Assembly (NCBI GenBank): GCA_046758465.1 | Contig: JBHIAG010000014.1 | Location: forward strand, 1-30,924 | Direction of reading: 5' to 3' | Source: JBHIAG01 sp046758465 | GTDB lineage: Bacteria; Acidobacteriota; Terriglobia; Acidiferrales; 2-02-FULL-67-57 | DNA: 30,924 nucleotides | Shown here: piece by piece, positions 1 through 9,366 of the stretch | Numbering within the stretch: position 1 is the stretch's first letter | Layout of the letters: every line of letters begins with the position of its first letter | Made by a program: the position numbers and the translations under genes | Notes under the pieces: model-generated | What the model saw: the letters and a program-made list of their open reading frames with translations, nothing else | Databases searched by the model: none | Told to the model about the DNA's origin: nothing

Positions 1-410
1 AGGTGCGGCCCTTCTTTGACCCAGTCCTTGCTGCCGACCGGTGTGGTGGCGAACGGATCTGAGTTGCTGACGCCGATGGCGTCTCCCTCGCCGGCCAGCA
101 TGTACGAGACGCTGAACTCCTTGATCTTGATCGGCTCTCGCTTCTGCAAGGCAGCGAGCAGGGCATCCCACTGAGGCCGGTTGCACATCGGGCCGATGGC
201 CGGCGAGCCCGGGTAGCAGGTCCAGCCGTTCGTGCCTTGTCTGAGCACCTTGCCGTCCGGGGTCTTGATGGTGGCAGCCTTGGTGATGGTCTCGGGAGCG
301 GCGCTCTCCGCCTCGGCGATGAGCTCTTTCTTACTCTTTTCTGCCTGTGCCACACCCGCCACCAGCAGGCAAAGAGCCACCAACACTGCGAAAACCCTCG
401 CGCGTTTCAT
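1..410 (-). CDS. Secreted conserved hypothetical protein, 3' end outside window
   Basis: Only the first 136 residues are inside the window; the rest lies beyond the left edge. The start is ATG at 410, with GGAGG at 416-420 and a 5-nt spacer. Residues 1-23 form a signal peptide (basic start, hydrophobic core, AQA before the cut), so the protein should be exported. A Lys/Glu/Ala-rich linker follows, then a motif GWTCYPG at 62-68 and PMCN at 74-77, giving two cysteines (65 and 76) that could pair by disulfide outside the cytoplasm. I recall secreted proteins of unknown role in acidobacteria with a similar GWTC...PMC...DPFAT layout, but I cannot name a family. No partner gene is adjacent. Confidence 0.75.
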   Translation of the reverse strand, partial: MKRARVFAVLVALCLLVAGVAQAEKSKKELIAEAESAAPETITKAATIKTPDGKVLRQGTNGWTCYPGSPAIGPMCNRPQWDALLAALQKREPIKIKEFSVSYMLAGEGDAIGVSNSDPFATTPVGSKDWVKEGPH

Positions 411-671
411 CGCTACCTCCGTTCAATTCCTGTTTTGGAAAAGAGTACGGGAATCGTAGGCCACAAGTAAACCACAGCTCCTCCCCCTCGTCAACCCCCC
501 GCGGCCGGGGAAGAACCACGCCCGAGAGCAGAATCATCCACAAACTCCGGGAGGCAGCGGGGTCGGCTGCGCGTCGCGTGGCCCTCCGAGGCGGGCACGG
601 CACAGGTGGCCGTGGGCGTCGAGGTCGAACGTGTGGTGGACTTCGTGGCCGCGCGCGTCTGCCGGTAATGC

Positions 672-695
672 CACAGAGGCACAGAGACACAGAGA
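672..695. repeat. Tandem 8-bp repeat CACAGAGR x3
   Basis: Three consecutive 8-bp units: CACAGAGG, CACAGAGA, CACAGAGA. It sits just before the palindromic element at 701-756. Similar short tandem runs are common in intergenic DNA of environmental bacteria. It is too short and has no spacers, so it is not a CRISPR array. Confidence 0.7.
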
Positions 696-700
696 ATTTG

Positions 701-756
701 GTTCAACCCAGCGGCTCCCGCCGCTGGGCCCGGTGGCAGATGCCACGGGGTTGAAC
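701..756. repeat. Palindromic element, GTTCAACCC arms, copy 1
   Basis: The outer arms GTTCAACCC (701-709) and GGGTTGAAC (748-756) are perfect reverse complements. Inside are two further hairpins: AGCGGC/GCCGCT (710-715 with 720-725, loop TCCC) and GTGGCA/TGCCAC (733-738 with 741-746, loop GA). Folded, the element is a three-way junction. A second copy with the same arms and layout is at 15798-15859. Confidence 0.8.
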
Positions 757-934
757 GCTCAAACAGAACAGGGAGCAGCTTTGCCGGCAGATGTCAAACG
801 GCAGGCGGCAAGCCCCCGCGCTATTCAAAGCTATTTTGCGCCGAGGTTCTTCAACGCCTGGTACCAACCGGCGCGGTTGTAGCGTTAACCCATACTCTAC
901 CATCGCGGGTGCCATGTAAGAGAAAAGCTGCAAT

Positions 935-1855
935 TCAGTTAGGGAACCTCGGTGTAGGAAAGAGAGCGATTACGTTTTTGCTCGCAGGGGCCACATGGAA
1001 TTGCTTCCCATCGAACAGGAAATCGATCTGGTACTCCTTGGTTGGAATCCTGACCGGCGGTGGTTCTAAGGCATTCACTGCTCGCACACATGCTTGTCGT
1101 TCAGTTTCTGTGAGGAGTTTCTTGCCAAGTGTAGCTCGGATCGACATATCTGCCAGTCCGTCGCCATTCAGATCAGGAAAACGGATTGATTGAATCGTAG
1201 AGTGTTGCACAGGATGGCGCGAGTCTCCTTCGGGGTCCTCGCCGCATGTCTTTAGGGAATCCTCCGTCGTGAAAAGAGCGCTGATCTCGCTGTTGCCAGG
1301 ATGGTGGAAAACCACAGACCACACGAAAGACCATGCCCATCCTTGTCCTCCCCATTCGTGCTCGCAGACCAAGAAGTCACGGCCGTCTTGCAGGCGGAGC
1401 TTCTGACAGTTTTCCGTGATGAGAGCTTTGTGATACGTCATAAGCTGCGGCTTGCCCGATTGCAACACGAACAGAAGGCTACCGCCGAAGTTACTGGAGT
1501 GAGACTCACAACCTATGCCGCTCAGGATGAGGTTGTCAGCACTTGCGGCCGTAAAATGGCCAAAGGTTGCCCGACGTAACTCCCACTCAAAGCCACGCTC
1601 GTTCTCAAAATCCATACCTGGTAGACAAACCCGGCATCCGGTCACGGTGCCGTCCTCGGCTCTTGTGAGCTCGCTTTGCGGACAGATTGCCGCCATCGCT
1701 TCTGCGACTGCAGCAGCGCCGGTCTCCGTAGTGGAGTCGTCGTAGCTTGGAGTGCGGGTGTCGCATCCCAAGCAGACCACCGCGCCCAGGAGGAAAATCG
1801 AAACCGCGTGCTTCATCCGCGCGAGAAACGTGCCTATTCTGACCTTTCCCCGCAT
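935..1855 (-). CDS. Predicted lipoprotein with FG-GAP-like motif
   Basis: A 306-residue protein of unknown function. A hydrophobic segment at about residues 17-30 ends in CLGC, with Cys31 as the likely lipidated cysteine; the lipobox is marginal because it has Cys at -3. Near the C-terminus, residues 228-233 read DLNGDG followed by GLADMSIR. This is a calcium-binding loop of the kind found in FG-GAP/VCBS blades, but only one repeat is visible. About eight further cysteines suggest an oxidised, extracytoplasmic protein. Two starts are possible: ATG at 1855, or ATG at 1816, which would give a more typical short signal sequence (MKHAVS...). Neither has a good Shine-Dalgarno. It lies 119 bp downstream of the transketolase gene, on the same strand. 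Confidence 0.65.
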   Translation of the reverse strand: MRGKVRIGTFLARMKHAVSIFLLGAVVCLGCDTRTPSYDDSTTETGAAAVAEAMAAICPQSELTRAEDGTVTGCRVCLPGMDFENERGFEWELRRATFGHFTAASADNLILSGIGCESHSSNFGGSLLFVLQSGKPQLMTYHKALITENCQKLRLQDGRDFLVCEHEWGGQGWAWSFVWSVVFHHPGNSEISALFTTEDSLKTCGEDPEGDSRHPVQHSTIQSIRFPDLNGDGLADMSIRATLGKKLLTETERQACVRAVNALEPPPVRIPTKEYQIDFLFDGKQFHVAPASKNVIALFPTPRFPN

Positions 1856-1974
1856 TGCAAGCCGATGTCAACTACGATGTACAACCTGTAGCACATCAGC
1901 CACGTTCTCGGCCAGCATGAAAGTTCTAAACTCGTCCTTAAGGCACATGATTATTTTTTGCCTCGCCGAGGAAT

Positions 1975-3843
1975 TTATGAGCTAACCAACTTGCGGACAG
2001 TGGCGACGATGTGGGGGGCGGAGATGCCGGCGGCGTCGAGCAGTTCAGCGGGCTTGCCGGAGGTGGGGAGGTCCTGGACAGCGAGTTTGATGACGCGCAC
2101 GGCGTCGGGGGCCAGCGCGCTGAGCACGGCATCGCCCAGGCCGCCGTCGTAGTAGTGGTCTTCGACGACGATGAGGGTGTTGGCGGTGGCGCGGGCGGCG
2201 GCGAGCAGGGTTGCGCGGTCAATGGGCTTCACCGAGTAGGCGTCAATGACGCGGATGGCGATTCCCTGCTTGGCGAGCCCGCCTGGGCGGGCAAGCTCAT
2301 CGTGGGCGGCCAGGGCTTCGAAGACGGTAACGCCGGCGGCGACAACGGTGGCGGCGTCGCGCGCGGAGTGGCGGAGGACTTTGGCGCCGCCGATGGGGAA
2401 TTTTTCGCTATTGGGATAGATGACGGGATTCTTGGGCCGCGAGGCGCGCAGGTACACAATGCCACGCTGTTCGGCGGCTTCCGACACCATCCGTTCCATA
2501 CCGACGGCATCCGAGGGGTACAGAACGATTGAGCCGGGGATGGCGCGCATCATGGCCAAATCTTCGAGCCCCATCTGCGAGGGGCCGTCTTCGCCGATGG
2601 AAACGCCGCAGTGCGTCCCCAGCAGCTTCAGGTTGGCGCGGGAGACGGCGGCCATGCGGATGAAGTCATAGGCGCGGGCATGGAAAGCGGCGAAGGTCGA
2701 AACAAAAGGAATGCGGCCGGTGGTAGCCAGCCCGATGGCGACGCCGATCATATTCTGCTCGGCGATGAAGCATTCGAAGAAGCGGTCGGGATAGGCCTTG
2801 GCGAAGATTTCCGCAAAGGTGGAATTCTTGACGTCGCCGTCAAGGGCTACCACGCGCGGGTTGACACGGCCGAGCTTGACGAGCGCGGCGCCGTACGCCT
2901 CCCGCGTGGCGATCTTCTGGCCCGGTTGGTAGTTGGGCTCTTCAAACGAGCCCGTGGGCGCCGGCAGCGGCGGAGCCGCCGGTGGCGGTTGCATCTCAAT
3001 CGCGGGGCTCGGATTGCTCTCCACGGGGATTTCTGCCAGGGCTTTCGCCAGTTGCTCGCGCCCCACGGCCTTGCCGTGCCAGCCTTCCTTGTCTTCGAGG
3101 AAGCTGACGCCCTTGCCTTTCAGGGTGCGGGCGATGAGGGCGGCGGGTTGGCCTCGCACCTGAGCAATGCGGTCAAAGGCGTCGAGGATTTGGCGCAGGT
3201 CGTGGCCCTGGACTTCGAACACCTGCCAGCCGGCAGCGGCGAAGCGGCGGGCGTAGACGGAGGTATCGTGCTGGTACATGGTGGGCTGGCTCTGGCCAAG
3301 GCGGTTGACGTCCACCAGCGCGACCAAGTTGTCGAGCTGGTAGTGGGCCGCAAACGCGGCGGCTTCCCAGACCGCGCCTTCGGCGCACTCGCCATCGCCC
3401 AGCAGCGCGTAGACGCGGTAGTCAGCTTTGGCCACGTGCTTGGCCGCCAGCGCCATTCCCGCGGCCATGCTCAGCCCCTGGCCCAGCGAGCCGGTAGCCA
3501 CCAGCGCACCCGCAAAGCGCGGGGTGGGGTGACCTTCGAGGCGATTGCCGAATTTGCGCAGTTCGAGCAGGTCGTCAATGGGAAGCGCTCCGGCCTCGGC
3601 CCAGGCAGCATAAAGGACGGGTGCGGCGTGACCCTTGGAGAGCACAAAGCGGTCGTTGCCCGCATGGTCGGGCTGTTTCGGGTCGTAGCGCATCACGTGG
3701 AAGAAGAGCGTAGCGACGAGTTCGGCTGCCGAGAAACAGGAGGTGGGATGCCCCGAGCCGGCCGCGGTGGTCGCGCGCAGGCAGTGGACGCGCAAGCGAT
3801 TGGCCTTTTCTTGCAGGAATCTGATGGTTTCCGCGCGCCTCAT
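1975..3843 (-). CDS. tkt: Transketolase, short animal-type
   Basis: Transketolase moves two-carbon ketol units between sugar phosphates in the pentose phosphate or Calvin pathway, using thiamine diphosphate (TPP). From ATG at 3843 the protein has 622 residues. The TPP half shows GHP (31-33), LSKGH near 68-72 and the diphosphate/Mg motif GDGECAEG at 149-156. The pyrimidine-binding half shows AEQNMIGVA, GEDGPSQM and EDLAMMRAIP, and the C-terminal domain has VEDHYYDGG and SGKPAELL. The length and these motifs match the animal TKT/TKTL type (about 620 aa) rather than the E. coli type (about 660 aa). An in-frame ATG at 3897 exists, but the added residues are not family-like; AAGG lies just upstream of 3843. 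It appears monocistronic: a lipoprotein gene follows after 119 bp. Confidence 0.95.
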   Translation of the reverse strand: MRRAETIRFLQEKANRLRVHCLRATTAAGSGHPTSCFSAAELVATLFFHVMRYDPKQPDHAGNDRFVLSKGHAAPVLYAAWAEAGALPIDDLLELRKFGNRLEGHPTPRFAGALVATGSLGQGLSMAAGMALAAKHVAKADYRVYALLGDGECAEGAVWEAAAFAAHYQLDNLVALVDVNRLGQSQPTMYQHDTSVYARRFAAAGWQVFEVQGHDLRQILDAFDRIAQVRGQPAALIARTLKGKGVSFLEDKEGWHGKAVGREQLAKALAEIPVESNPSPAIEMQPPPAAPPLPAPTGSFEEPNYQPGQKIATREAYGAALVKLGRVNPRVVALDGDVKNSTFAEIFAKAYPDRFFECFIAEQNMIGVAIGLATTGRIPFVSTFAAFHARAYDFIRMAAVSRANLKLLGTHCGVSIGEDGPSQMGLEDLAMMRAIPGSIVLYPSDAVGMERMVSEAAEQRGIVYLRASRPKNPVIYPNSEKFPIGGAKVLRHSARDAATVVAAGVTVFEALAAHDELARPGGLAKQGIAIRVIDAYSVKPIDRATLLAAARATANTLIVVEDHYYDGGLGDAVLSALAPDAVRVIKLAVQDLPTSGKPAELLDAAGISAPHIVATVRKLVSS

Positions 3844-3950
3844 TGACCTTGTTGGAGGAAGGTGAACGCTCCTGCCCTGCACTGCTCCGAAACTCATTCT
3901 AACACAGCCACACTCAAAGATTTAAGCTGCGGTGGAATTGCGCAGGTGGC

Positions 3951-3974
3951 TGCTGCCTGCCTCTGCCGGCAGCA
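3951..3974. repeat. Hairpin downstream of the 145-aa gene
   Basis: TGCTGCC (3951-3957) pairs with GGCAGCA (3968-3974) across a 10-nt loop, just past the stop of the minus-strand gene at 3993. No T-run follows on either strand, so calling it a terminator is only a possibility. Confidence 0.35.
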
Positions 3975-3992
3975 AGTGCCCGTAGGCACGCG

Positions 3993-4430
3993 CTACGCAG
4001 ACCGTGCCAGAGCTGCCGCCTGGCGGCGCCCCCCGGCCGCGGTCGCCAACCGCGGCCCCAGCTTGCGCTTCACTTCCGCGATGAACAAGGGCGTCAAGGA
4101 CTCGCCCGCGCGCGCAACCAGGGTAACGGCGGGGCGAGGAAAGTTCCGCCGGCGGTCGAGCTTGAGGTCGGCACGGCTGAGCAGGTCTTCAAACAGCAGC
4201 GCGCGGTCGGCCGGATCGGCGCCCCAGAGCCAGAGCTTTTCTTCCTCGCGCTGTAGAAAACGCAGTGCCGCCGCTACCCGGTCGAGGACGCGCTCGGGAT
4301 TGGTCGCTACGAAGAAGACACGCAGTATCCAGCGTGTCCTGCCGTAGTGGGCTTCGAGGCGCACTTCGTAGCGCCGGTTGTGGTTCCGCTCGATGCTCGA
4401 ACGATAACTATTGCGCGCCGCGCCCCGCAC
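3993..4430 (-). CDS. Small hypothetical protein
   Basis: I do not recognise this 145-residue protein. It is rich in Arg and Leu, has no signal peptide or membrane segment, and reads like a compact soluble domain: a beta-like start (RRYEVRLEAHYG, WILRVFFVATN), a helical middle (LDRVAAALRFLQREEEKLWLW, LFEDLLSRADL) and a second beta/alpha unit (PAVTLVARAGES, LFIAEVKRKLG). The start is chosen as GTG at 4430 because GGGAGG sits at 4437-4442 with a 6-nt spacer. A TTG at 4448 in the same frame would place that Shine-Dalgarno inside the gene. The transketolase gene lies downstream on the same strand after about 150 bp, so co-transcription is possible. Confidence 0.6.
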   Translation of the reverse strand: MRGAARNSYRSSIERNHNRRYEVRLEAHYGRTRWILRVFFVATNPERVLDRVAAALRFLQREEEKLWLWGADPADRALLFEDLLSRADLKLDRRRNFPRPAVTLVARAGESLTPLFIAEVKRKLGPRLATAAGGRRQAAALARSA

Positions 4431-4436
4431 GAAGCA

Positions 4437-4442
4437 CCTCCC
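4437..4442 (-). promoter_or_regulatory. Ribosome binding site deciding the GTG start at 4430
   Basis: GGGAGG on the minus strand, 6 nt ahead of GTG 4430-4428. It selects this codon over the upstream in-frame TTG at 4448. Confidence 0.65.
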
Positions 4443-4745
4443 GTGCAAATGAACTCAGACAACCAACGCCCGCCGCGCACTGCCTCGCTTCCATCACCGC
4501 CGAAGACCCGGGCGACCATGGGGCTGGGACCCGGCAGCGTGAATCGGGGAAAACGGGAGGCAACAATTCTACCCCCTGCCGGCGCTGGAGGCAAGGGGGT
4601 GTACTCGTCCGCATGAGGGGTGACACTTTGCGGCAGCTTGCTGATGCCAGCCACCTCGCCCGGTCGCCTCGCTCGCTGCCTCCTACCCCAGGGGGGGTAG
4701 TAAGCCCTTCCCGGTAACTCGTTCATCCACAATGGATTGGGAACA

Positions 4746-4782
4746 AGAAACTAGTTTCTCGCCATGTTTCTCTATGTTTCTC
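4746..4782. repeat. 14-bp palindrome plus spaced GTTTCTC repeats
   Basis: AGAAACTAGTTTCT (4746-4759) is a perfect palindrome. GTTTCTC recurs at 4754-4760, 4766-4772 and 4776-4782. It lies in DNA more AT-rich than its surroundings, with no gene nearby. Confidence 0.6.
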
Positions 4783-4845
4783 CTCCTTCCCGCCCTCCTT
4801 TCCCCACCAGCCTAGCCGATTACCTCCCACCCGTCTAATAACCGT

Positions 4846-4872
4846 GAACAGGATGAGCACGATGAACACGGT
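4846..4872. repeat. 9-bp imperfect tandem repeat x3
   Basis: Units GAACAGGAT, GAGCACGAT and GAACACGGT, followed by a fourth partial GAAC. The period is exactly 9 bp. It lies inside the gene-free region, so it is not a coding repeat. Confidence 0.6.
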
Positions 4873-5429
4873 GAACTTTTTGAGAACCCTTCCCAAAATG
4901 GAACCGACCGCCCTCGACCCGGCTGGGTAAGCGGCGAGCAATCTTCCCTGGCGATCCCCAACACAGCTTGGATGAGGTGCGGAGTTTACCCCGAGCGTAG
5001 CCGAGGGGCACCCGCTCCCTGCCGGCGGCTTGCACCCGGCTGGCGCTGGCGGGGTAGCTTCCTATTGATTTGATGATTTCCATGCTGACACTCGGCCCAA
5101 GTGTCACCTATCATTCTGAACGAGAGCAGGGGAGAGAATTTCACCCAAAGCGACGCGGCCGCTCCCACCCGTCCCGCAAGGATTGGCTAGCGGGCTCGGG
5201 CTGACATCCTTCGGCGATGGGTGAACCTCCTCGAAGCCTTCCGGGAGCCCCGCAGGGGGCGGCAGCGCCGCCCCGGCCGCATTTTCCCCGCCGCAAGTGT
5301 GTGCGGACATGGTGTTGTCTTCTTCCGGCTCCTAGGCTAGTCTTACGCCCGGCTGCAACTTTTTGGGTGTTCCCTACGTAGGTAACAACAAAGGAAAAGA
5401 TTCGCTTCGAAATCCGTGGGGAGGGGTCA

Positions 5430-7715
<2,286 letters not shown>

Positions 7716-7839
7716 CGCAGGGCAGGCCCGAAGGCGGGCAAGCCGAAAGAGCTCCCCCCCGCCCGGTAGAGCGCCATCCGCCGCGATTCGTACACCATCT
7801 GCCGCGATAATGCCACGGTCTGGCTTGCGTGCAGCAAGC

Positions 7840-7845
7840 TATAAT
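7840..7845 (+). promoter_or_regulatory. Candidate -10 box close to a start codon
   Basis: TATAAT at 7840-7845 lies only 12 nt before the ATG at 7858, which has no Shine-Dalgarno. Transcription from it would give an almost leaderless mRNA. No good -35 hexamer is present at 16-18 bp spacing, so this is tentative. Confidence 0.4.
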
Positions 7846-7857
7846 CAGGCCCCTTCG

Positions 7858-8085
7858 ATGACGTCCCTTCAAGTCTGCTATCGCTACGCCGGGAAGTTGA
7901 CGCTGGCGCAGAGGCGCAAGTTGGGCGAGCTCTGTGGCGTTTATGGGCTGCGGCGCATCACGCTGGAGGAAGAGTGCAACCAGCTCCAAATCGAGTTTGA
8001 CGCTTCGCGGTTGAAGGAAAGCGAAGCCGTTCACATCCTGCACCGAGCAGGGATTCCGCTCACGCAGAAGATCGAAGCGCACTAG
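7858..8085 (+). CDS. Small conserved protein, possible HMA-like fold
   Basis: A 75-residue soluble protein. Its pattern is beta (LQVCYRYAG), helix (TLAQRRKLGELCGVYG), beta (LRRITLEEE), beta (NQLQIEFDAS), helix (KESEAVHILHRAG). That beta-alpha-beta-beta-alpha order is the ferredoxin-like layout of heavy-metal-associated (HMA) domains. The classical CxxC metal loop is missing, so metal binding is not supported. The ATG at 7858 is preferred over one at 7810 because the intervening residues are not domain-like and a TATAAT lies between them. It has no close neighbour and its function is unknown. Confidence 0.6.
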   Translation: MTSLQVCYRYAGKLTLAQRRKLGELCGVYGLRRITLEEECNQLQIEFDASRLKESEAVHILHRAGIPLTQKIEAH

Positions 8086-8155
8086 TCTGCCGTGCGCGGC
8101 GGGGTGAGGTTGCTGCCCAGGAAAATGGAAGAAGCGGCTCGCGCCTCGATGGGGG

Positions 8156-8175
8156 GTCCCGACCGGAGTCGGGAC
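8156..8175. repeat. Perfect 8-bp hairpin with 4-nt loop
   Basis: GTCCCGAC (8156-8163) pairs with GTCGGGAC (8168-8175) across the loop CGGA. No T-run follows, so it is not a classical terminator. It lies 70 bp past the stop of the 75-aa gene. Confidence 0.65.
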
Positions 8176-8226
8176 TTGGGGGGGTTGGCGATGCAGTTTC
8201 TTCCTAGCCTGAACCAGGTAGAAACA

Positions 8227-8291
8227 AACCAGCAGCTTGCGGTCACGGTGTGGGTGTTGCGCCCGCTACCCCGACCGACAAGCTGCTGGTT
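8227..8291. repeat. 13-bp perfect inverted repeat enclosing nested stems
   Basis: AACCAGCAGCTTG (8227-8239) and CAAGCTGCTGGTT (8279-8291) are exact reverse complements. Directly inside, CGGTC (8240-8244) pairs with GACCG (8273-8277) with one bulged A. The centre can form a further GGGTG/CGCCC stem with one G-U pair. The result is a long multi-stem hairpin with no coding content and no T-run. Confidence 0.75.
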
Positions 8292-8479
8292 CCGCAGAGC
8301 GCGAGCCGCCACTCTTCCACTACTTTGTTATGCACGGCACGTGCCAAACTCCCGCAGGCGTGAATTCGTTGCAGGGCGAGGAGTTGCGAGAACCCTCCCA
8401 CGAGCCGGGGCGCAGCTCTTCCCACCACGGGAAGACTTAGGTTCCCTCTGGGAATGACCCGGCCCCGCAGCCACTGCCG

Positions 8480-8509
8480 TTGACAACTCCCTCAGCCCAT
8501 CCTTAGAAT
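8480..8509 (+). promoter_or_regulatory. Sigma-70-type promoter of tRNA-Arg
   Basis: TTGACA (8480-8485), an 18-bp spacer, then TAGAAT (8504-8509). The predicted transcription start is near 8516, about 11 nt before the mature tRNA. The -35 is a perfect consensus match. Confidence 0.75.
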
Positions 8510-8526
8510 GACCTCACTACAGTGGG

Positions 8527-8603
8527 GCGCCCGTAGCTCAGCTGGATAGAGCGTCTGGCTACGAACCAGAAGGTCGGGGGTTCGAGTCCCTCCGGGCGCG
8601 CCA
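8527..8603 (+). tRNA. tRNA-Arg (anticodon ACG)
   Basis: Full cloverleaf. The acceptor GCGCCCG (8527-8533) pairs perfectly with CGGGCGC (8593-8599). The D-arm is GCTC...GAGC. The anticodon stem TCTGG/CCAGA holds the loop CTACGAA, giving ACG, read as inosine-CG for CGU, CGC and CGA. The T-arm is GGGGG-TTCGAGT-CCCTC, discriminator G8600, and CCA is encoded at 8601-8603. It stands alone with its own promoter. Confidence 0.97.
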
Positions 8604-8933
8604 CCTTTCTGCTTGGGTGCCAGCCACGCAGCCGTCGTCCAGCCCTTACCTCCCCAAAGAGCGGCACAGAATGGTTGCATCGCGGCGTCACAACTCACTG
8701 GCGGTGACTTGCGTTTCAAAGCTAGCTTGGCCCGATGAAAAGACCCCGGCGCGCTGTGCGGCCACTGGACGTCGCCCACACTTCCCGGCTCAGCGGAGCA
8801 AATCAGCTTTTGGATTGACAAGGCTGTCGGGGAGCGCTAGCTTCCAGAACAAAGTTACGTACCATCTCCAACTCTGGAGCGCACGTTCCCCTACGAGCGG
8901 CGGTCTTGGACTAAGAGAAACAAGGAGGCTGTC
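8604..8933. other. Gene-free intergenic stretch
   Basis: About 330 bp between tRNA-Arg and the small membrane protein gene. I see no gene, terminator or repeat that I can support. The promoter of the downstream gene is presumably here but is not recognisable. Confidence 0.5.
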
Positions 8934-9212
8934 ATGAGCCAACTGAATCGCATCGGGCCCGGCTCCATGTTCAAACTAATGGGTTTCCTGTATCTGTTGG
9001 TCGGGCTTCTTATTGGTGTCATCGTCACCCTGGTCTCGTTCCTGACCCCCGTCAGGCCGGCGGGAGCCGGCGGGGCCATGTTCGGCCCTCTGGCGATTGT
9101 GATTCTGCCGATTTTCTACGGTCTCCTCGGAGCCATCTTTGGGGCCATCGGAGCGCTCCTCTACAACCTGGCCGCCAGCGTAACCGGAGGGCTTGAGCTA
9201 GAGCTTGAATAG
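8934..9212 (+). CDS. Small membrane protein, two TM segments
   Basis: A 92-residue protein with AAGGAGG just ahead of the ATG at 8934. It has two long hydrophobic segments, about residues 12-37 and 52-80 (rich in Gly, Leu and Ile: FYGLLGAIFGAIGALLYNLAA), joined by a Pro/Gly/Ala loop. It ends in GGLELELE. Small proteins with this start (RIGPGSMFKLMGFLYLL) and this acidic end are widespread in bacteria but uncharacterised. They somewhat resemble DUF3566-type membrane proteins; I do not assign a function. The LacD-type aldolase gene starts 154 bp downstream on the same strand. Confidence 0.75.
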   Translation: MSQLNRIGPGSMFKLMGFLYLLVGLLIGVIVTLVSFLTPVRPAGAGGAMFGPLAIVILPIFYGLLGAIFGAIGALLYNLAASVTGGLELELE

Positions 9213-9366
9213 GACTGCGAACGCCGTTGCTTCGCGCCACAGCCCAGCGTATGCTAGCTGCTCCGTAAACGCCCCGCAGAGAGATAGCAACGAGAAAGTC
9301 CGGGGGCGCGAATCTCTCGGGGCGCGCCACGGCAAATTTTTTCTCGGAAGGCTGCAAGAACAATCT

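Larger units (their letters stand above)
421..934. other. Gene-free intergenic stretch with repeats
   Basis: No convincing gene is present. The stretch holds a short tandem repeat (672-695) and a palindromic element (701-756). At about 833-930 the minus strand reads like the end of a degraded gene: one frame gives RYNRAGWYQALKNLGAK followed by a stop, but upstream it is closed by another stop after only 18 codons. Overlapping open frames on both strands have the Arg/Pro/Ala-rich composition of GC-rich noncoding DNA. Confidence 0.6.
4431..5429. other. One-kilobase gene-free region with degenerate repeats
   Basis: I see no credible gene here on either strand; the open frames lack ribosome sites and have low-complexity Arg/Pro/Ser/Gly composition. 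The region contains a perfect 14-bp palindrome AGAAACTAGTTTCT (4746-4759), three spaced copies of GTTTCTC (4754, 4766, 4776), a 9-bp tandem repeat (4846-4872) and GC-rich stems near 5250-5280. The promoter of the S9 peptidase gene must lie toward the right end, but no clear -35/-10 pair stands out. Confidence 0.6.
8086..8479. other. Gene-free intergenic stretch with strong hairpins
   Basis: No gene is supported. It contains a tight hairpin at 8156-8175 and a long inverted repeat at 8227-8291, and ends at the tRNA-Arg promoter. Confidence 0.6.

Noticed and set aside
600..668. Val-rich frame ending VVDFVAARVCR then stop
   Set aside because: The reading frame is short, has no start signal and loses protein-like composition upstream.
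672..695. Short tandem repeats considered as CRISPR
   Set aside because: The units are 8 bp and directly adjacent, with no spacers and no cas genes.
1956..1972. Hairpin with a T-run next to the transketolase stop
   Set aside because: The run of T is on the wrong side of the weak 4-bp stem for a minus-strand terminator.
2611..3846. 411-codon open frame on the plus strand
   Set aside because: It is antisense to the transketolase gene, which carries all family motifs.
8503..8691. 62-codon open frame reading PEGLEPPTFWFVARRS
   Set aside because: This is the reverse complement of tRNA-Arg, another common false protein.
9205..9366. Upstream in-frame start for the LacD-type gene
   Set aside because: It overlaps the preceding gene and adds 54 residues unlike the family.
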